Shown here: in pieces, positions 13,035-18,515 of the stretch
Layout of the letters: each line of letters opens with the position of its first letter
Numbering within the stretch: the stretch's first letter is position 1
Source of the DNA: CANLWN01 sp039815505
GTDB taxonomy: Bacteria; Bacteroidota; Bacteroidia; Flavobacteriales; Flavobacteriaceae
Assembly: GCA_039815505.1 (NCBI GenBank)
Contig: JBCBZE010000027.1
Coordinates: 1 to 18,515, forward strand
Direction of reading: 5' to 3'
DNA: 18,515 nt
Translations under genes and position numbers: made by a program
Notes under the pieces: model-generated
The model's database searches: none
The model's input: only the letters and a program-made list of their open reading frames with translations
Told to the model about the DNA's origin: nothing

Positions 13035-13240
13035 ACGTAGTTCCCAATTTATTAAACCTCCTTAACAAGTATAAATATAATTATTTTATAAGAAAGGGCT
13101 GTCAAATTGATTATCCAACAATTCCAAATAAAACCAAGAATATAGGCATAATTACGATTTTCATAGGACCAAAAAATTAATTTTAAATTACGATTCCAAA
13201 TTCAATCCAATTTTTCTTTACTTCGCAAAAAGTTTTGGTG

Positions 13241-13762
13241 ATGACCCTATTTGTAGACATGGATGAAGTTTTGGCAGATACCTATCTCGCCCATATAGAA
13301 AGATATAATACCGATTTTGGTGAAAACTTGACCATAACTTCTTGCTCTGGGAAGGAAGTGTGGCAAAATGTCCCCAAGGATAGGCAGGAAAGTGTGCGCA
13401 AGCATGCATACAACAAAGGATTCTTTAGAGATTTAGCGCCTATGGAAAATAGTCAAATGGTATTAAAGGAATTAACCAAAAACTATGAGGTTTACATCGC
13501 TTCCGCTGCCATGCAGTTTCCTAATTCCTTGGATGAAAAATCTGATTGGCTCGATGAACATTTTCCATTTATCCACTGGAGGAAACGTATCCTATGCGGT
13601 GACAAACATATACTTAAAGGTGATATTCTTATTGATGATCGCAGCTATAACTTAGAAAGCTTTGATGGTAGGCCATTGCTGTTTACTTCTCCCCATAACA
13701 TACATACCCATGGATATGAACGTGTGGATACCTGGATGGATGTTGCCCATATATTATTGTAG
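13241..13762 (+). CDS. 5'(3')-deoxyribonucleotidase, HAD superfamily (NT5C type)
   Basis: A 173-residue cytoplasmic HAD phosphatase. Motif I is LFVDMDEVLAD, with nucleophile Asp6 and acid/base Asp8; a motif II/III region follows (IASAAM, then KRILCGDK), and motif IV is ILIDDRSYN. This set, with the size and the WLDEHFPF segment, fits bacterial relatives of the cytosolic 5'(3')-deoxyribonucleotidase, which removes phosphate from dNMPs and balances nucleotide pools. I start at the ATG at 13241; the in-frame TTG (13235) and GTG (13238) just upstream are less likely. It stands alone, divergent from the BLUF gene, with no obvious functional partner nearby. Confidence 0.9.
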   Translation: MTLFVDMDEVLADTYLAHIERYNTDFGENLTITSCSGKEVWQNVPKDRQESVRKHAYNKGFFRDLAPMENSQMVLKELTKNYEVYIASAAMQFPNSLDEKSDWLDEHFPFIHWRKRILCGDKHILKGDILIDDRSYNLESFDGRPLLFTSPHNIHTHGYERVDTWMDVAHILL

Positions 13763-14134
13763 CCCGCTGACTATTTTATCATGGTATGAACCTCCTTTGT
13801 AAGCTTATAGGGTGCTTAAGCTGGCCCACATACCATGTTTTAAGAGAAGTCTAATGCCTACATAGAAATATATATGACCGTTTGTGACATACATTTCATC
13901 CCATTCATTTGCTAAAAACAGTTTTCCAAGTATTTTTTGAATACACCACACTGGTCACAAACATCGGTTGCAGTTGTATAACCAATGATAGCTAAAATTA
14001 TACTTTTCATTTATCAAAAACTACAAACAAGATTCAAACACTTCAATCCATCTATGTATATCAACAATTCGGTTTGTATTTTTTCATTCAGGTATTTGCA
14101 TACATCATATTTGTAGTGTAAAACAAAAGAAAAA
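13763..14134. other. Gene-free region with inverted repeats
   Basis: No supportable gene. CATGGTATG (13780-13788) and CATACCATG (13829-13837) form a perfect 9-bp inverted repeat around an inner TAAGC/GCTTA hairpin. Further on, TTTGTGAC (13881-13888) and GTCACAAA (13954-13961) pair, with ACCG and CGGT on the outside. The first may be the 3' end of the nucleotidase mRNA; there is no T-tract. Confidence 0.4.
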
Positions 14135-14233
14135 ATGAAATTATTTTCAAATAAGCATAAATCATTTAAAATCAATACCTTAAATCTAAAAGTATTCAGT
14201 TTTGAATGGGAAAATTTGTTAAATAATGCTTAA
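14135..14233 (+). CDS. MicroORF (32 aa) at the head of the small-peptide cluster
   Basis: A possible 32-residue peptide starting MKLFSNKHKSFKINTLN, basic at its N-terminal half and ending in FEWENLLNNA. CATATTTG at 14106-14113, one base off TAnnTTTG, is a weak promoter candidate 21 bases upstream. An A-rich leader precedes the ATG. It lies directly before an inverted repeat and the ECF-type promoter of the next microORFs. I recognise no family, and coding is supported only by position, a clean start and a stop. Confidence 0.35.
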   Translation: MKLFSNKHKSFKINTLNLKVFSFEWENLLNNA

Positions 14234-14259
14234 AACGGTACTATTTATTACATAGTACT

Positions 14260-14287
14260 GTAACAAAAGTAAAACTGTAGCGTCTAT
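14260..14287 (+). promoter_or_regulatory. ECF-sigma-type promoter, copy 2
   Basis: GTAACAAAA starts at 14260 and CGTCTAT is at 14281-14287, with 16 bases between GTAAC and CGTC, as at 2143-2170. Bases between and just after the boxes also match (A-rich spacer, AG before CGTC, TATA about 6 bases after). An inverted repeat GTACTAT-N7-ATAGTAC (14238-14258) ends one base before it. It should transcribe the three microORFs that follow, down to the terminator at 14745. Confidence 0.68.
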
Positions 14288-14314
14288 TAGATATAAATCA
14301 AAAAAATTAGAGTC

Positions 14315-14401
14315 ATGAACATCAAAAATAAAAATCAAATCAACGAAACCATTAGTTATTTACTTGGCTTTGGTTGGAACACAAGAACAGGACATATTTA
14401 A
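14315..14401 (+). CDS. MicroORF (28 aa), first gene behind ECF-type promoter
   Basis: An ATG 28 bases after the -10 box opens a 28-residue frame (MNIKNKNQINETISYLLG, ending TGHI). It lies at about the same distance from its promoter as the microORF at 2199 does, and the two share a loose Y-x-L-x-x-G-W pattern. No signal peptide or known domain. It could also act as a leader peptide for the two paralogues downstream. Confidence 0.4.
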   Translation: MNIKNKNQINETISYLLGFGWNTRTGHI

Positions 14402-14433
14402 TATAAATCACACAACATTAAAAACAAAAAACC

Positions 14434-14547
14434 ATGAGAGCATCCATTATCAAAACACCGACAGAGTCCAGAAAATTTTCCTTCTTTTCTAATCTTAAGG
14501 ATAGTAAAAGAGTGCAGTGGGCGGCATATAGAAGTTATAACCGCTAG
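14434..14547 (+). CDS. Small basic peptide, paralogue A (37 aa)
   Basis: A 37-residue frame (start MRASIIKTPTESRKFSFFSN) ending in TAG. It matches its downstream neighbour at most positions: P-T-E-S-R-K-F-S, then F-S, D-S-K-R-V, W and a final Y-x-R. Both have exactly 37 residues, and many differences between them are at third codon positions or conservative, which is good evidence that both are translated. It is strongly cationic, with no signal peptide or cysteine. An A-rich untranslated stretch of similar sequence precedes both starts. The function is unknown; a nucleic-acid- or membrane-binding microprotein induced by an ECF sigma factor is one possibility. Confidence 0.6.
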   Translation: MRASIIKTPTESRKFSFFSNLKDSKRVQWAAYRSYNR

Positions 14548-14583
14548 GAATAAACGTAAACAACACCAATAAAAACAAACGTC

Positions 14584-14697
14584 ATGAAAACATTCATCAA
14601 TCAATCACCAACAGAGTCCAGAAAATTCTCATCATTTTCTTCTTTTAGAGATAGCAAAAGAGTTCGCTGGTCGGAGTGCAGGAACTACAGTCGCTGA
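14584..14697 (+). CDS. Small basic peptide, paralogue B (37 aa)
   Basis: Tandem paralogue of the peptide at 14434, also 37 residues, starting MKTFINQSPTESRKFSSFSS and ending R-x-Y-S-R. The shared core T-E-S-R-K-F-S-x-F-S and D-S-K-R-V-x-W is kept. The gap between the two genes is 36 bases and no terminator lies in it, so they share one transcript. The strong hairpin at 14745-14780 follows the stop. Rich in Arg, Lys and Ser with one Cys; predicted soluble. I know of no named family for it. Confidence 0.6.
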   Translation: MKTFINQSPTESRKFSSFSSFRDSKRVRWSECRNYSR

Positions 14698-14744
14698 TAG
14701 AGATTGTTACCGGACTTTTCCAAAATTTAGTTAGTTGAACCAAA

Positions 14745-14780
14745 GGGGATAAGCTTAATCAAACTTATCCCCTTTTTTTT
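14745..14780. terminator. Rho-independent terminator of the microORF cluster
   Basis: GGGGATAAG (14745-14753) and CTTATCCCC (14764-14772) form a 9-bp stem with a 10-base loop followed by eight T. AAA before and TTT after extend the stem. With A residues on its left it can also serve the minus-strand gene ending at 14807. Confidence 0.9.
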
Positions 14781-14806
14781 AGTGATTATATGATCAAAAA
14801 AGACGG

Positions 14807-15145
14807 TTAACAACTTCTCGCACCTGCCATATATTCAGTTACTGATTTTTCCAATTCCTTGAATTCCAGGAATTGCTGCTTTATCCTATTTAATTGGTCG
14901 TCAAGTATTTTCTTATGCCCTCTTAGGGATACCATAATTTCATAGTTGGTATCCTTTAATTTCTCCAATTTATTCCTTAAAAGCTCAATCCGTTCAAATA
15001 AACCATAAGTTTTGGGTTCACATACATAGGAATTTAATTTTTTTCCCAATTGTACCAAATCCCTGTTATTCCGTTCCATACGTAAGATATAGGCATTATT
15101 GTCCAAATTCTTTACCGAGGAGGTGTCAGGGAGTTTTATTTCCAT
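14807..15145 (-). CDS. Small coiled-coil protein, unknown function
   Basis: A 112-residue protein rich in Lys, Glu, Leu and Asn. Residues about 45-105 (ERIELLRNKLEKLKDTNYE onward to FKELEKSVTEY) have the heptad pattern of a coiled coil, so it probably dimerises. There is no signal peptide or membrane helix. It ends in ARSC. I recognise no family. It appears to be a single-gene unit, sharing the bidirectional terminator with the microORF cluster that faces it, with a free upstream region of several hundred bases for its own promoter. Confidence 0.72.
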   Translation of the reverse strand: MEIKLPDTSSVKNLDNNAYILRMERNNRDLVQLGKKLNSYVCEPKTYGLFERIELLRNKLEKLKDTNYEIMVSLRGHKKILDDQLNRIKQQFLEFKELEKSVTEYMAGARSC

Positions 15146-15520
15146 AGCTGTTCTGATTTTGGGTATTGTTGAACTTTGTAGCCTTTAAATTACAAATAAT
15201 CTTTATGCGAAACAATCCTAAATAACAGAAAATCAGACTTTAACTTTTTATTTTCTTAAAATAATTGAATTTTTTAACTTAAACAATATCGTAATTATCC
15301 TACGTTTTTGCTTTTGGATATACTGCGAAGAATGAAGATTAAATTTGGATAAGATAATTTAGAGGCAAGTATTCACCGATAGTAGGCACCCAATGGAAAT
15401 GCGTTCGCATGCTTAAAAGAATTGTTCTGCCGTATGTCAGTGCATTTTTGAAAAAACCGCTTACCTTAAAAATAACGAAAGAAAAACCCCTACTTTTTGA
15501 TGTGGGCCCTTATTTAAAAT
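15146..15520. other. Gene-free region with an orphan promoter
   Basis: I see no convincing gene. On the plus strand TTG (15314-15316) and TAAATTTG (15340-15347), 23 bases apart, resemble a flavobacterial promoter. ATGCG-TT-CGCAT (15399-15410) is a short perfect palindrome. The plus-strand frame that starts at 15409 overlaps the secreted protein gene in antisense and does not look coding. Confidence 0.4.
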
Positions 15521-15862
15521 TTAATGTTGATTTTCCTCCTCGAACTTGGTATCGGCCAAAGTTTTGTTCAACCGCTCAGAAAAAGGCTCCCGATATAATT
15601 CTTTCAATAACTTTCGTCTTTTTCTATCGGATATGTCCAAGGTGTCCAAAACAGATCTACCATGCTGAATCGCCGATATCCTATTCCTTTTTAGTTGAAC
15701 GCGTTCATCAACAGACAAGACCATATCCGGTTCAAATTGTTCCATAAGCGTCCTTTGTTTTACCGCGATATTTTTCTTCACTTTTTCAAGGACTTCGTTA
15801 TCCTGGGCCATTAGCGTTCCGGAGAACAAAAAAAGGGCAGCCCATAGCATTCCGTTCTTCAT
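15521..15862 (-). CDS. Small secreted protein, unknown function
   Basis: A 113-residue protein with a clear signal peptide (MKNGMLWAALFLFSGTLMAQ, cleavage after AQ likely). The mature part of about 93 residues is helical and highly charged, with many Arg, Lys, Glu and Asp (DERVQLKRNRISAIQHG, then DISDRKRRKLLKELYREP). No cysteine and no known domain. It should be periplasmic. It is divergent from the secreted YceI protein at 16012, with 149 bases between the starts, and both are exported, but no functional link is visible. The charged helical look is reminiscent of small periplasmic chaperone-like proteins, a weak guess. Confidence 0.78.
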   Translation of the reverse strand: MKNGMLWAALFLFSGTLMAQDNEVLEKVKKNIAVKQRTLMEQFEPDMVLSVDERVQLKRNRISAIQHGRSVLDTLDISDRKRRKLLKELYREPFSERLNKTLADTKFEEENQH

Positions 15863-15983
15863 GTTTAGGTTTCATATAGTGTTCGTACAAAATAAGAAAT
15901 TCTCTTGAAAATAAGGGAATCGTGCCTTTGGGTACGTCCGTTTATCCGCTTTTTATGTATTTCATCGCTATATTATTTTGGTT

Positions 15984-15991
15984 TAAATTTG
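15984..15991 (+). promoter_or_regulatory. -7 promoter box of the YceI gene
   Basis: TAAATTTG is an exact match to TAnnTTTG, 20 bases upstream of the ATG at 16012, giving a short 5' UTR. No TTG is found at the usual -33 distance. Confidence 0.55.
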
Positions 15992-16011
15992 ACAACGATT
16001 AAAAACAGAAA

Positions 16012-16521
16012 ATGAGAATACTGATCATAAGTTTTTTCCTGATGTTGACCCTGACATCAATAAAAGCGCAGACCACTACCACTATTAGTGGTGCACGAAT
16101 TAGTTTCATCTTTTTAGCCAAGGACGTTAACGGTACTATTGCTGGATTCGATTCTGATGCTACCATAGATTTGGAAAACCCTTCAAATTCCAAGTTTAAG
16201 GGTTCCGTTGCGGTCGAGACCCTGAAAACAGGAATTTCGTTGAGAAATTGGCATTTAAAGGGTAAAAAGTATTTCAATGAAAAAAAATATCCGAGAATAT
16301 TCTTTGAGAGTTCTCAAGTGGAGAAAAATGAGGGCAATATTAGGGTGCGAGGGAAGTTGATGATCAAAGGAATTACCAAAACCATCACCATTGTATTTAA
16401 GAAAAAAGGAAATCAGCTGGTAGGCACCACATCCCTGTATTGCTCGGATTATGGAATCAACATTAAGAAGAAAAGGGAGGATAACAAAGTAAAGATTAAA
16501 ATTGTATTGGACCTAAAATAG
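16012..16521 (+). CDS. Secreted YceI-like protein
   Basis: A 169-residue protein with a signal peptide (residues 1-19, ending IKAQ) and the pattern of the YceI lipocalin-like beta barrel: ISFIFLAKDVNGTIAGFD near the start, SGSxxVxTLKTG-like SVAVETLKTGI, LKGKKYFNEKKYPRIFFES, then IRVRGKLMIKGITKTIT. YceI proteins bind isoprenoid or other long hydrophobic molecules in the periplasm, and some respond to stress. The ligand here is unknown. The length fits the family. It faces a minus-strand membrane-protein gene, with 23 bases between their ends, and no terminator stem is obvious there. Confidence 0.9.
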   Translation: MRILIISFFLMLTLTSIKAQTTTTISGARISFIFLAKDVNGTIAGFDSDATIDLENPSNSKFKGSVAVETLKTGISLRNWHLKGKKYFNEKKYPRIFFESSQVEKNEGNIRVRGKLMIKGITKTITIVFKKKGNQLVGTTSLYCSDYGINIKKKREDNKVKIKIVLDLK

Positions 16522-16544
16522 TCTTGTGGTAGTGAACCTATAAG

Positions 16545-16784
16545 CTATCTCTCCTTTAAGATTTCCATCTTTAGATAAATTCGGCTAGACTTCATTAACA
16601 ATACCAAACCAATAACCATTATGCAAAGCGACAGTGTGCCGGCAAGCACCCACTCGAACCACCGTGCCCCATTGTGTTTTAAGAAACCACTTTCTATGGC
16701 GCAACAAAGCCCAAATCCAAACAAACAGACCCCTCCCGCCCCATTTAAAAACCACGCTTTTTTTAGTGCTCTTAGATTGGACAT
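16545..16784 (-). CDS. Small two-helix inner-membrane protein
   Basis: A 79-residue protein with two hydrophobic segments, at about 14-34 (GAGGVCLFGFGLCCAIESG) and 42-64 (FEWVLAGTLSLCIMVIGLVLL), joined by a short loop and ending in a basic tail. I recognise no family. It starts 3 bases after the end of the acyl-carrier-protein gene, so it is very probably co-transcribed with the hotdog, ketosynthase and carrier genes upstream. A membrane accessory of that lipid-like pathway is the natural inference. Confidence 0.72.
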   Translation of the reverse strand: MSNLRALKKAWFLNGAGGVCLFGFGLCCAIESGFLKHNGARWFEWVLAGTLSLCIMVIGLVLLMKSSRIYLKMEILKER

Positions 16785-16787
16785 TTC

Positions 16788-17045
16788 TTAGGTTTTATCG
16801 GTTAGTTTTTTATCTATGATCAGCAGGGCATCACCAACCGTTTGCATACTGTCCATATCCTCGTTTTCCAACATAATATCAAAGGCATCTTCCACATCCA
16901 ATACAATATCCACCAGATTGGCGGAATTAATGTTTAGTTCGTTAATGAAGTGACTTTGTTCAGAAATATCCGCTGCCGCAACATCTTCCGGAAGATATAT
17001 CTCAACAATGTCCCTTAACTTTTGATAGCGCTCTTCTTTGTTCAT
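16788..17045 (-). CDS. Acyl carrier protein
   Basis: An 85-residue acidic helical protein of acyl-carrier type. The phosphopantetheine site is ELNINSANLVDIVLDVEDAF, with Ser41 as the expected attachment residue; the usual DSL is replaced by NSA, which marks a specialised carrier and not housekeeping AcpP. I choose the ATG at 17045, 11 bases after the ketosynthase stop. A TTG at 17060 would add 5 residues and overlap that stop by 4 bases, so it remains possible. It lies between a ketosynthase and a small membrane protein on the same strand and should carry the growing acyl chain for that ketosynthase. Confidence 0.88.
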   Translation of the reverse strand: MNKEERYQKLRDIVEIYLPEDVAAADISEQSHFINELNINSANLVDIVLDVEDAFDIMLENEDMDSMQTVGDALLIIDKKLTDKT

Positions 17046-17056
17046 TCTATTTTGTT

Positions 17057-18331
17057 TCAATCGTCGTAAGCCTTAAAAATAACACAAGCATTTACATCTC
17101 CAAAGCCAAAACTGGCTTTTGCCAAAATTTTAGGTGTATACCGTATAGTTTTTCGAGGGATCTTATCCACGGATATCAGCTTTTCAATGTCAGGGTGCAC
17201 ATCTTCACAATTTACATTTCCAAACAAAAGCTTCTCCTTAAATTGCAGAACAGCGGCAACGGATTCTATGCTGCCTGCCGCAGCAAGGCAATGTCCCACG
17301 ATTCCTTTAAACGAATTTATAAAGGGAAAAACCGCACCCGAACGCCCCAGAGCTTCGCTCCAATTTTGTATTTCCAATACATCCTTTGTGGTAGCGGTAA
17401 GGTGTCCGTTTATACTATCTATATCCGATTTTTGTATTCCGGCATTATTGACCGCATCAACAATACAACGTTGCACCCCTTTGCTGTTGGGAGCGGTCAT
17501 ACTGCCATCTGCCCTTTGACCACCGCTGTTCACCGCTCCGCCCAATATTTCTGCATATATGGTAGCACCACGTTCCAGCGCACTTTCCATTGATTCTAGA
17601 ACCATTGCCCCTGCCCCGCTTCCAGGTACAAATCCGGCAGCCGTTGCGCTCATGGGTCTACTTGCTTTGGTTGGGTCATCGTTAAACCTTCTTGGCAAGA
17701 TACGCATCGCATCGAACCCTCCCCATACATAAGGCCCACTATCACTACAGCTGCCCGTTAAGATTCTAATCGCTTTACCAGAGGAAATGCGATCATATGC
17801 CATAAGAATGCCCTCGGTTCCCGTGGTACAGGCAGAAGAGTTCGTGGTAACTTGATTCCCACAACCCAGAATTCCACCCAAATACGCACTTATACCACTT
17901 GCCATTGTCTGTATAACCGTTGTACTTCCTAGCCTTCTTGCATTACCCCCATCTACCAAATGAATGGATTCCCTGAATTTATCCACCCCCAAAATTCCAG
18001 TTCCAAAAATAATACCGTTATTCCAATCCGGTTCTTCTTTTAAAGCAATTGGCAAACCCGCATCCTTCCAGGCATCCATGCCCGCAATTACGCCATAAAC
18101 AATACCACTGGCATGTAAACCTCTTTGTTGAAGAGGTGTAAAGTATTTGTTTATATATTCATCTTCAAGTATAGGTTTTCCAGCAATTTGACATCCAAAA
18201 TTTAGATCGGATAATTTTTCATGAAAGGAAATTCCACTTAGCCCGTTTGTGAGAGATTTAGTAAAACTAGGGATATTTACGCCATTTGGAGCGCAAACAC
18301 CTAGGCCAGTTACAACTACACGTTTAAGCAT
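17057..18331 (-). CDS. Beta-ketoacyl-ACP synthase (KAS II/FabF-like)
   Basis: A 424-residue thiolase-fold condensing enzyme. The catalytic Cys-His-His set is intact: Cys168 in NSSACTTGTEGI, His310 in NGHLTATTKD and His347 in FKGIVGHCLAAAG, with Lys342. It should extend an acyl-ACP chain by two carbons using malonyl-ACP. The ATG at 18331 is preferred over a TTG six bases upstream. It overlaps the stop of the upstream hotdog gene by 8 bases, and the carrier protein follows. A dedicated ketosynthase, carrier and hotdog protein together point to a secondary type II pathway such as aryl polyene/flexirubin or a modified lipid. The rest would be to the right of the window. Confidence 0.9.
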   Translation of the reverse strand: MLKRVVVTGLGVCAPNGVNIPSFTKSLTNGLSGISFHEKLSDLNFGCQIAGKPILEDEYINKYFTPLQQRGLHASGIVYGVIAGMDAWKDAGLPIALKEEPDWNNGIIFGTGILGVDKFRESIHLVDGGNARRLGSTTVIQTMASGISAYLGGILGCGNQVTTNSSACTTGTEGILMAYDRISSGKAIRILTGSCSDSGPYVWGGFDAMRILPRRFNDDPTKASRPMSATAAGFVPGSGAGAMVLESMESALERGATIYAEILGGAVNSGGQRADGSMTAPNSKGVQRCIVDAVNNAGIQKSDIDSINGHLTATTKDVLEIQNWSEALGRSGAVFPFINSFKGIVGHCLAAAGSIESVAAVLQFKEKLLFGNVNCEDVHPDIEKLISVDKIPRKTIRYTPKILAKASFGFGDVNACVIFKAYDD

Positions 18332-18515
18332 GGACAACTGGTTTTAACATTCCCGCAATAGTGCCACTGCAGACTACTTTCCCTTGGTCATTATACATTT
18401 TAACTAAACACTTTAATTTACCAAATCTAAAATATTGTTTCTCAGATATTACAACTACTTTTTCTTTTGGAAAAACTGGAAGATAATATTCCATTGTTGA
18501 ACTGCTAAGGGCAAT
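18324..18515 (-). CDS. Hotdog-fold dehydratase/thioesterase-like protein, N-terminus beyond window edge
   Basis: The last 63 codons of a minus-strand gene are visible, ending in TAA at 18326-18324. The stretch EYYLPVFPKEKVVVISEKQYFRFGKLKCLVKMYN, with a long strand, glycine turn and second strand, then VVCSGTIAGML, looks like the C-terminal half of a hotdog domain as in 3-hydroxyacyl-ACP dehydratases (FabZ, ApeI/ApeP-like) or thioesterases. Catalytic residues would be in the missing part. It overlaps the ketosynthase gene by 8 bases, so the two are translationally coupled and act in one pathway. Confidence 0.62.
   Translation of the reverse strand: MALSSSTMEYYLPVFPKEKVVVISEKQYFRFGKLKCLVKMYNDQGKVVCSGTIAGMLKPVVHA

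Noticed and set aside
13035..13075. GGAGG upstream of the BLUF gene as ribosome-binding site
   Set aside because: It lies about 20 bases before the ATG, no alternative start in frame is at the right distance, and this group rarely uses such sites.
14041..14120. Frame of 20 codons starting MYINNSV before the microORF cluster
   Set aside because: No promoter or paralogue, and it overlaps the presumed promoter region of the frame at 14135.
15409..15747. Plus-strand open frame of 112 codons
   Set aside because: It lies antisense to the gene at 15521-15862, which has a clean signal peptide and typical composition. The plus frame has no domain or signal and an unusual residue mix.
17187..17593. 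Plus-strand frames inside the ketosynthase gene
   Set aside because: They are antisense to a full ketosynthase with an intact catalytic set and have no recognisable content.

Overview
The window looks like a chromosomal segment of a marine-type member of the Flavobacteriaceae (Bacteroidota). The evidence is its AT-rich intergenic DNA, the scarcity of Shine-Dalgarno sequences, several matches to the Bacteroidota promoter motif TAnnTTTG, and families typical of that group (membrane-tethered helix-turn-helix/LamG regulator, GG-leader peptides, DUF985 cupin, secreted Gfo/Idh oxidoreductase, YceI). I see no rRNA, tRNA, CRISPR array or insertion sequence.

Layout. (1) Positions 1-1933: a secreted LamG-like protein running off the left edge, divergent from a membrane-anchored HTH protein that ends in the same kind of lectin-like domain. 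(2) 2143-3036: a promoter of ECF-sigma type, a 30-codon microORF and an RsuA/RluE-type rRNA pseudouridine synthase. (3) 3188-6875: the most interesting part. Two tandem GG-leader precursor peptides, each with its own near-identical 5' UTR and terminator, share the core pattern C-x4-C-x8-C-C. They converge on a tightly coupled three-gene minus-strand operon: a C39-like/VKOR/DsbA-like fusion, a protein with glycosyltransferase-like motifs (DUF6734-like) and an unknown 208-residue protein. I read this as a candidate secreted-peptide system with disulfide formation and possibly glycosylation, analogous in parts list to glycocin loci. No peptide exporter is in the window. (4) 7267-8639: a PAP2 phosphatase and a cold-shock-domain protein with a textbook promoter. 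(5) 8712-12500: a four-gene minus-strand operon (alpha/beta hydrolase, Tat-type Gfo/Idh oxidoreductase, DUF985 cupin, metal-dependent cyclase/hydrolase) preceded by a perfect palindrome. (6) 12591-13762: a BLUF blue-light sensor divergent from a 5'(3')-deoxyribonucleotidase. (7) 14135-14780: a cluster of four microORFs, including two tandem 37-residue paralogues, behind a second copy of the ECF-type promoter and ending in a strong terminator. (8) 14807-16521: a coiled-coil protein, a small secreted protein and a secreted YceI protein. (9) 16545-18515: a minus-strand group of hotdog protein (cut by the edge), ketosynthase, acyl carrier protein and a small membrane protein, probably part of a specialised type II fatty-acid or polyene pathway that continues past the right edge.

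The strongest functional link is in region 3: four-cysteine secreted peptides next to a three-cysteine-pair thiol-oxidase fusion. The second is the shared ECF-type promoter, which ties two otherwise unannotated sets of microORFs into a possible common regulon.
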